From NCBI GenBank assembly GCA_013298365.1, contig JAAFHL010000008.1:1-34983 (forward strand): 34,983 nucleotides of DNA. The letters are read 5' to 3'. The position numbers were made by a program, and so were the translations under genes. This stretch comes from Bacteroidota bacterium (GTDB lineage: Bacteria > Bacteroidota > Bacteroidia > J057). Shown here piece after piece: positions 1 to 9,292 of this stretch (position 1 is the first letter of the stretch; each line of letters opens with the position of its first letter). The notes beneath the pieces were generated by a model. That model worked only from the letters and a program-made list of their open reading frames with translations, did not search any database and was not told the origin of the DNA.

Positions 1-306
1 AATGCAAATACGGAAGGTGTTTTCTTCAACTACCGTATCAGGATTGAGCAATAAAATGTATTTTCCTGTTGAAATGCGAATACCTTGGTTATTTGCCTTA
101 GAAAAACCAGGATTATCTTTGTTGGCTATAAGGGTAATTTCGGGCAGAAATTTTTCTTGCAACATTTGGACACTTCCATCTACGGAATTATTATCTACTA
201 CAATTACTTCACTTTCAATGCCTTGCAAGGCTTTTCGTACAGACAAAAGGCACTGCTCCAAAAAGTGCTTTACATTGTAATTGACGATAATAATGGAAAG
301 AATCAT
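1..306 (-). CDS. Family 2 glycosyltransferase, N-terminal part (truncated by window edge)
   Basis: Minus-strand reading from ATG at 306..304 gives MILSIIIVNYNVKHFLEQCLLSVRKALQGIESEVIVVDNNSVDGS...GFSKANNQGIRISTGKYILLLNPDT, a classic GT2 N-terminus (VNYN, VDNNS, LLNPDT); not in the ORF track because it runs off the edge. Confidence 0.93.
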   Translation of the reverse strand, partial: MILSIIIVNYNVKHFLEQCLLSVRKALQGIESEVIVVDNNSVDGSVQMLQEKFLPEITLIANKDNPGFSKANNQGIRISTGKYILLLNPDTVVEENTFRICI

Positions 307-509
307 GTTATATGATAAGCAGTTGAAAGTTAAAAGTGGAGAGTGGATAGTTAGATAAACTTCGGAAAATCAATGGAGTCTGTTCACTACTATATTTTTT
401 GCTAAATGATTGATAATCAATAATTTAAATTTTTTTTTAGCTTTTTTCTCACTCATACTTAATTGAAATACTTTCAAATACGTTTTTTCAGTAAAACGCA
501 TTTGTAAGA

Positions 510-517
510 CAAAGGTA
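510..517 (-). promoter_or_regulatory. Bacteroidota -7 element (TACCTTTG) upstream of GT2 gene
   Basis: CAAAGGTA on + = TACCTTTG on -, matches TAnnTTTG; no clear TTTG -33 partner. Confidence 0.4.
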
Positions 518-842
518 AGCATATTTCTCAACTCTACTACCTTTTGTGTTTTCTTGCTTAAAATTCCTTAGTAAATTTGGGTATATTTATTCCGTATTTT
601 CTTCTTCTCCTAAATAATTATGTAACACTCACTATCTTTGGGAAAGATAATGAGCGCATCAATGCTTTAAAGAAAGCATATCGTTTTTCAGGTATTTCTA
701 CTATGATTTGCATATATCTGGCTGAATTTTGTTTGTATTACTATCTTAACACGCATTTGAGCGAGAAATGGGAATTTAGCCCCCAATCACAAGCCCTTGA
801 TTGTTAATTTATTATGATAGTTGTTTTAGCGCATATTCTTTC

Positions 843-1220
843 TCATTCTCTCAAAAAACCTTCTGAATACTTCTTGTTTTTTGCATATAAATTATTGCAA
901 TCTTCACGAGTTCGCACAAAAATAAAATCAACAAGCCCTGCGCAATTTTCTGTTTCCACTGATTCAAAACGACAAATTTGCGCTTCCTTCACTTCGTCTG
1001 TACAACATGGATATAGCTTGTAGATAATACGGACTTGTAGCTTTGTATGAAAACCTATTTTTCTATAGCCCTCCCAATTCCCTTTGAGCAACTCTCTCAT
1101 TTCTGGTGTTTGCACAATTCTACCTATCCAATAAGCTATTTCTTTTTTCAGTTCGTGATTGTTTTTGAAAAACTTTGCATCTTTTTCAAACGAACTTTGT
1201 ATTTTCAGGCGATAAGGCAT
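843..1220 (-). CDS. RelE/ParE-like type II toxin
   Basis: 125 aa; YRLKIQSSFEKDAKFFKN...GNWEGYRKIGFHTKLQVRIIYKLYP resembles the RelE/ParE fold; extended C-terminus ...DFIFVRTREDCNNLYAKNKK; adjacent small upstream ORF. Confidence 0.7.
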   Translation of the reverse strand: MPYRLKIQSSFEKDAKFFKNNHELKKEIAYWIGRIVQTPEMRELLKGNWEGYRKIGFHTKLQVRIIYKLYPCCTDEVKEAQICRFESVETENCAGLVDFIFVRTREDCNNLYAKNKKYSEGFLRE

Positions 1221-1222
1221 AA

Positions 1223-1438
1223 CTATTCAAACAAATTTAATATTTCTTTTTCGCTTACGATGCGCCCTTCTCCTTTGTCAGTTTCCTTTTGTGCCATTTC
1301 TACCCAAAAAGCTTGATAGGCTTCGCTGTTTTCGTCTATTTCTCCCAGCACTGATACCGCTTGCAATGCACCTAAGCGATATAGCAAGCCTATCACTTTT
1401 TGCGCAAACCAGTTATTTGTCTCAATTTGATAGGTCAT
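1223..1438 (-). CDS. Small putative antitoxin partner of RelE-like toxin
   Basis: 71 aa acidic ORF, 2 nt upstream of toxin start in the same orientation; call rests on gene context. Confidence 0.55.
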   Translation of the reverse strand: MTYQIETNNWFAQKVIGLLYRLGALQAVSVLGEIDENSEAYQAFWVEMAQKETDKGEGRIVSEKEILNLFE

Positions 1439-1492
1439 ATACTTTTATTATTAAGTTATAGTATTCACTAAAAAACAATCCTTTATATTTGA

Positions 1493-1564
1493 GCGAGAAA
1501 CGGGATTCGAACCCGCGACCTTCAGTTTGGGAAACTGATGCTCTACCAACTGAGCTATTCTCGC
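1493..1564 (-). tRNA. tRNA-Gly (anticodon CCC)
   Basis: Full cloverleaf on - strand: GCGAGAA / TTCTCGC acceptor, GCTC-AGTTGGTA-GAGC D arm, TCAGT-TTCCCAA-ACTGA anticodon arm, GCGGG-TTCGAAT-CCCGT T arm. Confidence 0.95.
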
Positions 1565-1575
1565 TTTTTGATATG

Positions 1576-1583
1576 CAAATATA
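1576..1583 (-). promoter_or_regulatory. -7 element (TATATTTG) just upstream of tRNA-Gly
   Basis: CAAATATA on +; TAnnTTTG match about 12 nt from the mature tRNA 5' end. Confidence 0.45.
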
Positions 1584-1612
1584 CCTATTTTTACCTATCG
1601 AAAAATATTTTT

Positions 1613-2512
1613 TCACGAAAAATACCGTTTTTTTCGCTCATTAAGCGCATTTTCTACTTTTTTCTGAAAATGATTGGGATGATGTTTAGACACATATTTT
1701 CTAGTTTTGAGTGCTGTTTCAAAATCTTTTTCGCCCATGCTGCCAAATTTTTTGCGCCTATAATGTAAGGTGATACGCATACAAGCATCGTCTATATAGT
1801 CGCCAATTTTTGTGTCAAATATATATTCTAAAATACTTTTCAGCCAATTTTTATGATGAAAAGGAACATTTTCAATTTCTCTTAATGGAAAATGCGGAAA
1901 AAAATCACGATACCATTGATTTTGTTCCATCAAAGGTGCGTAATATTCTTTACCAAAAGTGGGAATGAGTGTGCTAAGTTCTGTGGCGGTAAATTGGTTT
2001 TTGTCTTCAATTTCTATATTTTCGGTATCTATAAAGTAATTTACACAGAAATATTTATGAGAGTTAAATAAGAAAATTTTGCGAAATAAGATGAGCAGAG
2101 TACGAGCAAGCCAAAGTCTTTTGGGTTGAGTAAGGATAAAATAATCTATGTCTCCATCAGAATCAAGCACATTTTTGGAAATAGAACCCGACAAAAATAC
2201 CGCCCGAATATAGGGGAAACTGCCAATAAATTGCGAGATTCGCCTTGCTTTTGGTAGCATTTGTGTGGCTCTTTTATTGTTTTCTAGTCGCTTTTGAATC
2301 CAATCACTTTTCTTTTCTAAGGAATAAAATCCTTTTTCAACATGAATATGCTTATCTTCAACTAATTGATTAACAATATTTTGTGTATCTTCTTTTGAAA
2401 TATTTTTTATTTTGGAGCGCAGAAATAACTCCTCTATGGTAAGAGGATATGAAAAGATATCATAATACATCAACGTGTATAGAATGTCTTTTTCTATCTC
2501 GGTAAAAGGCAT
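1613..2512 (-). CDS. Nucleotidyltransferase-domain protein (KNTase/MNT-like)
   Basis: 299 aa with FLSGSISKNVLDSDGDIDYFI (GS...DxD nucleotidyltransferase motif). Confidence 0.7.
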   Translation of the reverse strand: MPFTEIEKDILYTLMYYDIFSYPLTIEELFLRSKIKNISKEDTQNIVNQLVEDKHIHVEKGFYSLEKKSDWIQKRLENNKRATQMLPKARRISQFIGSFPYIRAVFLSGSISKNVLDSDGDIDYFILTQPKRLWLARTLLILFRKIFLFNSHKYFCVNYFIDTENIEIEDKNQFTATELSTLIPTFGKEYYAPLMEQNQWYRDFFPHFPLREIENVPFHHKNWLKSILEYIFDTKIGDYIDDACMRITLHYRRKKFGSMGEKDFETALKTRKYVSKHHPNHFQKKVENALNERKKRYFS

Positions 2513-2725
2513 GTATATAAATGGAAAGTGAAGTTATTAAGTAGTTGAAAATTGATAGTTGGTTTAAATAACTAACGATTGAATATTTAAACATAAAAAT
2601 TCTCTGAACTAATTTAGTAAAGCTACTTACTACTATTTTATTTTACAGATATGCATAATTTCTCACAGATTTTCGCAAATTTGATGTTGATTAGCCTTCC
2701 TCTGCAAGAAGTTAAACAATTACAA

Positions 2726-5239
2726 TTATTCTTTCTTAAACGTTTGGCTACATAAAGCTTTACCACTATTATCCAAGGCACTTTCCATAAACCAAATTTT
2801 ACGATATTTACCATCAGCCCATTCATTGATAAAATTATCGTAATAAGGGCTGCCAGGGTTGCCCGATTGCCCGCCAGGATAAATGCCATACGCCTCGATT
2901 TCTTTGCCCAAAGAAACCACCATGCGCCAAGAAGGACCCCAATTTGGACCTACCGCATTTAGCACATTTTTGTGTCCATTTGCGGGAATATCATATCTCC
3001 CCAAGGGCCGCAAAACACGAGTCAAGTGGCGAATTGCCGTAGCTCTTGCGACATGCCATTGCCAGTTTTCGGGCTGCGGCGAAAGTCTTTTGAGCGAGTC
3101 TAAAGCAAATACAAAGGCTTGATTTACAATGAATTTTCTATTTTCTTGTGTATCTTTTGTGGCTACGTTGTCAAAAAATTTGAACCTTGCGCTATCTCTT
3201 ACCAAAACGATAGTTGCAGCCATAGAAGGTCTATCATACGCCAAAAGTCCCTTTTCAGTAAAATCATCTTCCCAAATACCTTTGTGAATATAGTACCACC
3301 AAGCCTCAAAAATAGAAGGTCCAGTAGCATTTTTTTCGTACATATAATCCCATTTTTTCACCATCTCCCAAGCCGTTTTTGCTTCTCCCTTCAAACGTGT
3401 GGTATCTAATTCTGCCAAAAGGGTAGGTAAAATATCCGAAGCTGCAACCCCATAATTGTCAAGTTGCAAGTTTTTCATGTCGTCAATGCTGATATTTTTG
3501 AGGCTATCCAAACGCTGATTCAATCTTCTATTGCGAAAATATTCATATAAACCGCTTGTATAATAAGGATAACTTTCATCGGTAGGGTGCTGATTAACAG
3601 AGCCTACATAGCCTCTTTGCGGATTAAATACATGCGGGTTTTGTGCCTGTGGAATATACCCTCTCCAAGCTTGCGCACTGTCTGCGGCATCTAAGACAAA
3701 AATCCCTTGCTCTTTATAACGATTCGGGAATTTGCCTTGTTGCCAAATCGCTATATCGCCTTTTCTGCTCGCAAAAACAAAATTCTGCCCTGGGGATTGA
3801 TAGGTTGAAATCGCAGCCTCATAGTCGGCATAATTATGGGCTTTGTTGAGTTTTAGAAAAGTCAAAGCCTCATTAGAAGCCTCATGTGCTGTCCATTTCA
3901 ATGCCAAAGGACCTTGTGGCGATTCGTCATACAAAATAGGACCTAAATGCGTATAATAAATGGTATCTATTATATCATCTTCCCCTTTTACATGATAAAT
4001 TTCGACTTTTTTCTCCACTTTTTGCCAAGTACTACCTACCTTATATTCATTTTTGGATTCATTTTTGAAGGTGATTTTATACAAATCCCAAACATCTCTT
4101 TCCGAATTTGTTACCCCCCAAGAAATAGAATCGTTGAAGCCAATGACAATGCCTGGCGCACCTGGCAAAGAAACCCCATACGTATTAGCCTCGGGCGTAT
4201 GGATTTGCAATTCGTACCAAATCGAAGGCAAATTTAAGCCCAAATGTGGGTCATTGCACAAAATAGGCGAACCCGAAGCGGTTTTACTCCCTGCAACTGC
4301 CCAGTTATTGCTACCCAAACCTTCTTCGGGCGTTTCCATCAAAGGCGTGTAGGGCGCATTTTCGCCAATGAGTTTCCCATCTAAAATATAGCTGCCACCT
4401 GCACTTTTGGGTTTAGATTTTGATTTATGTTTCTGAAAAGTTCCTTTTTTGGGGGCATCACCCTTTTTTATCTCAAAAGCCTCATTCTTAAAATCAAAAG
4501 CAGTGCCTTCGGGAACAATTGTAGCTTGTGGAAAAGCCCTTTCAGGATACATCAATGCATATAAATCTTTGTTATATGCTTTTACGACTTCGGAATGTGG
4601 AATGTCAAGGCTACGGCTTGTGAGCATATTTGCCATATATTTGAGCAAAAGTGCCGTTTTGAGGGGATTCCAATTCTCGGGACGATAGTTTAATAATTTG
4701 TACTCTAAGGGCAAATCTTTGTCAGACAAGGTAGCAATATACGCATTTATGCCTGCTGTATAAGCGTTTACTGCCTTCAAGACTTCGGGCGATTTTTGCA
4801 TCTCTGCCCAAGATTTTTCCGCACCAAAATTCAAGCCTTTTTTGCGCATTTCTTTGTCTAATTTCAAGACAGCACCATTTGGTCCCAGCCCAATTACCTC
4901 TGAAAGTCGCCCTGCTGCAGCAATTGTTTGGAACTCCATTTGCCAAAGTCGGTCTCTTGCCGTTACATAGCCTTGTATGTAGGCGGCATCTTCCACATTT
5001 TCTGCAAAAATGTGCGGCACTCTTGCCTCATCTATTACCACTTGTACAGGTGCATTCAGCCCATTTAGCACTTCTTTTTCCGCAAAAAGGCTTTCTTTTT
5101 TCTCGGCATTTGCCCAAAAACCTTCCCAAGGACTAAAAAAAGTCAAAGGGCGGAAAGTGATTTTGCCCATAGGGGTATTGATGCCCCACAAAAGCAGGAG
5201 GGTAGCCATAAGAGAGAGGACGAATTTGAGCCAGCGCAT
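2726..5239 (-). CDS. Penicillin acylase (penicillin amidase) family Ntn-hydrolase
   Basis: 837 aa; N-terminal hydrophobic anchor; GLGSNNWAVAGSKTASGSPILCNDPHLGLNLPSIWYELQ contains the catalytic Ser context (G-SNNW); GGQSGNPGSPYYDNFINEWADGKY near C-terminus. Confidence 0.95.
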   Translation of the reverse strand: MRWLKFVLSLMATLLLLWGINTPMGKITFRPLTFFSPWEGFWANAEKKESLFAEKEVLNGLNAPVQVVIDEARVPHIFAENVEDAAYIQGYVTARDRLWQMEFQTIAAAGRLSEVIGLGPNGAVLKLDKEMRKKGLNFGAEKSWAEMQKSPEVLKAVNAYTAGINAYIATLSDKDLPLEYKLLNYRPENWNPLKTALLLKYMANMLTSRSLDIPHSEVVKAYNKDLYALMYPERAFPQATIVPEGTAFDFKNEAFEIKKGDAPKKGTFQKHKSKSKPKSAGGSYILDGKLIGENAPYTPLMETPEEGLGSNNWAVAGSKTASGSPILCNDPHLGLNLPSIWYELQIHTPEANTYGVSLPGAPGIVIGFNDSISWGVTNSERDVWDLYKITFKNESKNEYKVGSTWQKVEKKVEIYHVKGEDDIIDTIYYTHLGPILYDESPQGPLALKWTAHEASNEALTFLKLNKAHNYADYEAAISTYQSPGQNFVFASRKGDIAIWQQGKFPNRYKEQGIFVLDAADSAQAWRGYIPQAQNPHVFNPQRGYVGSVNQHPTDESYPYYTSGLYEYFRNRRLNQRLDSLKNISIDDMKNLQLDNYGVAASDILPTLLAELDTTRLKGEAKTAWEMVKKWDYMYEKNATGPSIFEAWWYYIHKGIWEDDFTEKGLLAYDRPSMAATIVLVRDSARFKFFDNVATKDTQENRKFIVNQAFVFALDSLKRLSPQPENWQWHVARATAIRHLTRVLRPLGRYDIPANGHKNVLNAVGPNWGPSWRMVVSLGKEIEAYGIYPGGQSGNPGSPYYDNFINEWADGKYRKIWFMESALDNSGKALCSQTFKKE

Positions 5240-5448
5240 AGTAATATATCGGAAATTACGGATTACCGTAGTAATTCGTGAGATGTGTATGTGTGTTTGA
5301 TATGAAATAAGGGAGCAAGTTTACAAAAAAAAAATGAGAATATGAGAATTACGAATAATATCTTATCTGTTGTTATTTTTAACTATTTGATTATTAGTGT
5401 TTTTAGTAACGAAAAATAAATAAACGGATAATCTGTCTAGAAATTTAC

Positions 5449-5507
5449 GCAAAGTCGCAAAGGTATTAAGGCGCAAAGACAACACTATTAATCCTTTGCG
5501 GCTTTGC
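5449..5507. repeat. Imperfect inverted repeat of the 'GCAAAGTCGCAAAG' type
   Basis: GCAAAGTCGCAAAGG (5449-5463) pairs with CCTTTGCGGCTTTGC (5493-5507), one mismatch; additional GGCGCAAAG inside. Confidence 0.7.
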
Positions 5508-5617
5508 TCCTTTTTTTCTTTGCGAGAATATTATATAGGTATTTATTTTTCATTCATTAGGAAAATAAAAGCAAGTATTTTGCGGAATTTTTTAGTTTTG
5601 CTTTTTGTTTGTTTTGA

Positions 5618-7495
5618 CTATTTATAAGAAACTACTACCACCTCAAAATGGTCAAAATCGCTTTTAGGTGCATCAAATCCACAAGTTGTATAAAAAAGTC
5701 GAGTTTGTCCTGTGTTAAGTTTTGCATCACTGTCGGTAAAAACATATCTTTCGCACTTATCCAAGAGTTTCCCGTTTTTTCCGTAGTAATAAATGCCCAA
5801 TTCCAACTGTTTTAAGCTATAATTGCCCACATTTGATATTTCATATTCCAATTTATGATAGGATTTTCCTTGCTTAAACCCTTCTGAAATATTGTCAAAT
5901 CGAGATTTTATCGCCAATTTATAGTTTTCATTTGGTTCGTTTTGCCATTTTAAGGGCAGTTCTTTTGATTTAATACTATTCCCTGACACATTATTTTTTT
6001 CAATCATCTCCACTTTTATTTTCACTTTTTTCCAAGGTTTCGTTGCCGCTTTTTCTTCATATATCAAGACATGAATGGGAATCAAATCGCCACTTCTGTA
6101 AATAATTTCATCACTTTGGGATATGGGAGAATAGGTTTCTGTGTGCATCAATGTCTCATTTTCATCAAAAAAAGCCATCTGCAAAGAGATTCTGCTCACT
6201 TCTATTTTATCTAATTTCAAATAGCCATTTACCGCACATGAAAAAGAATTATCGTAAGGATTAAACGTAAGTTCCTGCCAATCAGGGACTAAGCCCTTTG
6301 TATTTGCATCTTCCGCCCATTCTACCGTCAATTTATTGGCAGAAACTGGCGTATAATCGGCTACCCTTGATGACTTACGAGGCGATTTTGCCTTGCTTTT
6401 GGAATAGAAATTAACAACGGCAAAAAATATACCCAAAAAGACAATTACCGCCACCACTTTTGACCATATAGGTGGATTTTTCTCCTTTTCAAGTGGTTGT
6501 GGTTTAGATGACTGTGGTTCAACTACTTGTGTTTTAGCAAGTTTTTCTTTTTGCGTTTGAATAGGCGTATTAAGCGGCTGATTTGCTTGATTTTCACTCA
6601 TATCTCGCTTATTTTGCCCTCCAACACCCAGCGCATCTAACCATTCCGCTATGCTTTGAAAACGATTTTCACTTTTCAACGCCATCGCTTTTATGATTGC
6701 CTCATTTGTTCTATCCGAAATATCGGGATTGATTTGTTTGGGCGAAACATAGCCATTTACTGCAATTTCTGCCAAAGTTTGTGGGTGTTTTTGAGTCAAA
6801 CAAAAATATAAAGTTGCGCCCAAGGCATAAATATCCATAGAAGCTGTCTTTTTCCCCTCCTCCGTCATCTGCTCTGGCGCACTATAACCTGGCGTTGCCA
6901 TCGTGGTATGATAGGTCGTTTTTCCCTCTTGAAAACTGCGTGCAATCCCAAAATCTATCAAATAAGGTTTCCAATTATCGCCCACCAAAATATTATGCGG
7001 CTTTATGTCCCTGTGCAAAATGCCCAATTCATGCACTTTTTTGAGCGAAAGACTCACTTTTTCTATCATCTCTATTGCCAAATATTCAGGCATTTTGTCT
7101 TTTAGCCTTCGATATTCATACACCAAATCCAACAATGGCTGGGCAGCAATGTATTCCATCGCAAAATAAACCGTGTTATTCTCCTCAAAAAAATCAAAAA
7201 CATGCACAATTCCCTCTATATTTTTGAGTTTTACAAGGGTTTTCGCCTCGTCCAAAAAACGGTCTTTATATAGCAAAAATTCATCAGACGAAATTAGCGG
7301 TTTTACCGTTAAAGCCTCATTTTCACGCATACAAGCCTGATAAAGAAAGAGTTCCTTTACCACAACTAAGCCCATTAAGACATGTTCACACAAATACGTA
7401 ATCCCAAACCCCCCTTGCCCTAAGCTTTTTTTTACAATAAATTTGCCATTTTGTAGCTTTGTATGTTGCGGAAGTGCGTAGTTTTCGTTTGCCAT
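5618..7495 (-). CDS. Serine/threonine protein kinase with one TM helix and extracytoplasmic C-terminal domain
   Basis: Start preferred at MANENYALPQHTKL (7495). GQGGFGITY, VVKE, HRDIKPHNILV, DFG, SAPEQ motifs; TM VVAVIVFLGIFFAVVNFY. Confidence 0.92.
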   Translation of the reverse strand: MANENYALPQHTKLQNGKFIVKKSLGQGGFGITYLCEHVLMGLVVVKELFLYQACMRENEALTVKPLISSDEFLLYKDRFLDEAKTLVKLKNIEGIVHVFDFFEENNTVYFAMEYIAAQPLLDLVYEYRRLKDKMPEYLAIEMIEKVSLSLKKVHELGILHRDIKPHNILVGDNWKPYLIDFGIARSFQEGKTTYHTTMATPGYSAPEQMTEEGKKTASMDIYALGATLYFCLTQKHPQTLAEIAVNGYVSPKQINPDISDRTNEAIIKAMALKSENRFQSIAEWLDALGVGGQNKRDMSENQANQPLNTPIQTQKEKLAKTQVVEPQSSKPQPLEKEKNPPIWSKVVAVIVFLGIFFAVVNFYSKSKAKSPRKSSRVADYTPVSANKLTVEWAEDANTKGLVPDWQELTFNPYDNSFSCAVNGYLKLDKIEVSRISLQMAFFDENETLMHTETYSPISQSDEIIYRSGDLIPIHVLIYEEKAATKPWKKVKIKVEMIEKNNVSGNSIKSKELPLKWQNEPNENYKLAIKSRFDNISEGFKQGKSYHKLEYEISNVGNYSLKQLELGIYYYGKNGKLLDKCERYVFTDSDAKLNTGQTRLFYTTCGFDAPKSDFDHFEVVVVSYK

Positions 7496-7584
7496 AAATA
7501 AATTTCTGTTTTGTTTACAAAAATAGCAGTTTTTTTTTATTCGTGGAGATAAATTGCAAATATGTACCCGATAACTAATAGTAA

Positions 7585-7616
7585 TTTGCCATTTCAACGA
7601 TTTATGTATATATTTG
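7585..7616 (+). promoter_or_regulatory. Bacteroidota-type promoter TTTG-N20-TATATTTG
   Basis: TTTG 7585-7588, TATATTTG 7609-7616, followed by ATG at 7640. Confidence 0.65.
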
Positions 7617-7639
7617 CATCAACTTTAGCAGATAGCAAT

Positions 7640-8227
7640 ATGGCATACAGTCATTTTACATACGAAAAAATAAAAAACGATTTGGGCATTATACTTCATA
7701 ATACCCATTTATTTCCACAACTATTGCCAATAATCCCCAGTAAGAGTTTATTGGAAACATTAGAAAGCATGGAAGAGTTGGCTTTTTTTAGCGAAAAATC
7801 TCGTTCAGAAGCCATTATTTTTCCCATTTTAGTAGAAGTATGGAAAAAAAACAATAAAAATTTTGGCATTTATTCTGGCTCTGATTTAACCGCAGATAAC
7901 GAAAAAGGACTAAGTGGCGAATGTGATTTTATTTTCGGCAAGGGAGAACAAGGATTAGCCTTAGATAGCCCCCTTTTTTGCATGATAGAAGCAAAAGACC
8001 AAGACATAAAAAAAGCTATACCTCAATGTATTGCGCAAATGGAAGGCGCAAGATTATACAACGTGCAGCATAAAAAAAATATGCCTATAATATGGGGCTG
8101 TGTAACTACAGGCGAAATTTGGTTGTTTTTAAAATTAGAAAATGGTGTGGCTTACATTGACATAAAACGATATGCACTTGCCAAATTAGAGGAAGTCATG
8201 GGCATTTTACAGTATATTGTGAGCTAA
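7640..8227 (+). CDS. Putative PD-(D/E)XK-superfamily protein of unknown function
   Basis: MAYSHFTYEKIKNDLGI...; GECDFIFGKG...FCMIEAKDQDIKKAIPQCIAQMEGA resembles a D-(x)n-ExK nuclease core. Start at 7640 because the upstream ORF extension overlaps the promoter. Confidence 0.55.
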   Translation: MAYSHFTYEKIKNDLGIILHNTHLFPQLLPIIPSKSLLETLESMEELAFFSEKSRSEAIIFPILVEVWKKNNKNFGIYSGSDLTADNEKGLSGECDFIFGKGEQGLALDSPLFCMIEAKDQDIKKAIPQCIAQMEGARLYNVQHKKNMPIIWGCVTTGEIWLFLKLENGVAYIDIKRYALAKLEEVMGILQYIVS

Positions 8228-8335
8228 AAAATCTTGTTTTATTTCAATGGAAATCGCTAATTTTGCCCTCAAATCTGCGTTTTCTGTTTAGTGAACATAG
8301 TCGAACTATGTTTATGTCTGCAAGAAATTACAAAT

Positions 8336-9289
8336 ATGCAACATATCGAATTTATAAATACGCTTCGTACAGAACTACAACAAGCCATCGTAGGGCAAGA
8401 ATATATGGTGGAAAGGCTGCTTTTGGGCTTGCTTGCGGGGGGACATATTTTGTTGGAAGGCGTACCAGGGTTGGCTAAAACATTGGCTATCAAGTCTATG
8501 GCTTCGGGCATCAATGCCAAATTTAGTCGTATTCAATTTACGCCTGACTTGCTACCTGCCGATTTGACGGGAACCATGATTTACAACCCGAAAACCATGG
8601 AGTTTAGTGTAAAAAAGGGACCTATTTTTGCTAATTTTGTCTTAGCCGATGAAATCAATCGTGCGCCAGCCAAAGTACAAAGTGCCTTGCTTGAAGCCAT
8701 GCAAGAACGCCAAGTAACGATTGGGGAAAATACTTTTGCACTTCCTTCGCCTTTTTTGGTTTTGGCAACCCAAAATCCCATTGAACAAGAAGGCACATAT
8801 CGTTTGCCGGAGGCACAAGCAGACCGTTTTATGCTAAAATGTGTCATTTCTTATCCTTCTATGGAAGAAGAAAGGCTGATTATTCGCCAAAATACGGGCA
8901 ATACAAATGCTGCGATTCGTGCAGTAGTGAGCCTTGAAGAGATTATGGCAGCACGCAATAGCGTGAGGGAAATTTATGTTTCCGAAAAAATAGAAAAATA
9001 CATTTTGGACATTGTATTTGCCACAAGAGACCCTGAATTGGCTCGCTTGAAAAAACTAAAACCTCTGATTCAATATGGTGGCTCGCCTCGTGCGTCTATC
9101 AATTTGGCTTTGGCAGCAAAGGCTTTTGCTTTTTTGCACAGCAGAGAATATGTGATTCCCGAAGATATACGTGCGATTGTGCATGATGTGTTGCGCCATA
9201 GAATTGGGCTAACTTATGAGGCAGAAGCCGAAAATGTGAAGGTAGAAGATATTATTTCAGAGATATTGACAATGGTACAAGTTCCTTAA
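8336..9289 (+). CDS. MoxR-family AAA+ ATPase
   Basis: LLLGLLAGGHILLEGVPGLAKT, FTPDLLPADLTG, LADEINRAPAKVQSALLEAMQERQVTIG, LATQNPIEQEGTYRLPEAQADRFMLK. Confidence 0.96.
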   Translation: MQHIEFINTLRTELQQAIVGQEYMVERLLLGLLAGGHILLEGVPGLAKTLAIKSMASGINAKFSRIQFTPDLLPADLTGTMIYNPKTMEFSVKKGPIFANFVLADEINRAPAKVQSALLEAMQERQVTIGENTFALPSPFLVLATQNPIEQEGTYRLPEAQADRFMLKCVISYPSMEEERLIIRQNTGNTNAAIRAVVSLEEIMAARNSVREIYVSEKIEKYILDIVFATRDPELARLKKLKPLIQYGGSPRASINLALAAKAFAFLHSREYVIPEDIRAIVHDVLRHRIGLTYEAEAENVKVEDIISEILTMVQVP

Positions 9290-9292
9290 AAT

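Noticed and set aside
2-315. Plus-strand ORFs of 92 and 76 aa
   Set aside because: Antisense to a clear GT2 glycosyltransferase reading frame on the minus strand.
577-807. 76-aa plus-strand ORF in the GT2-TA gap
   Set aside because: No recognisable motif or good ribosome-binding context; TATCTTTG inside lacks a -33 partner. Most likely spurious.
1422-1616. 64-aa ORF (…SSVGRASVSQTEGRGFESR…)
   Set aside because: It is a translation through the tRNA-Gly gene.
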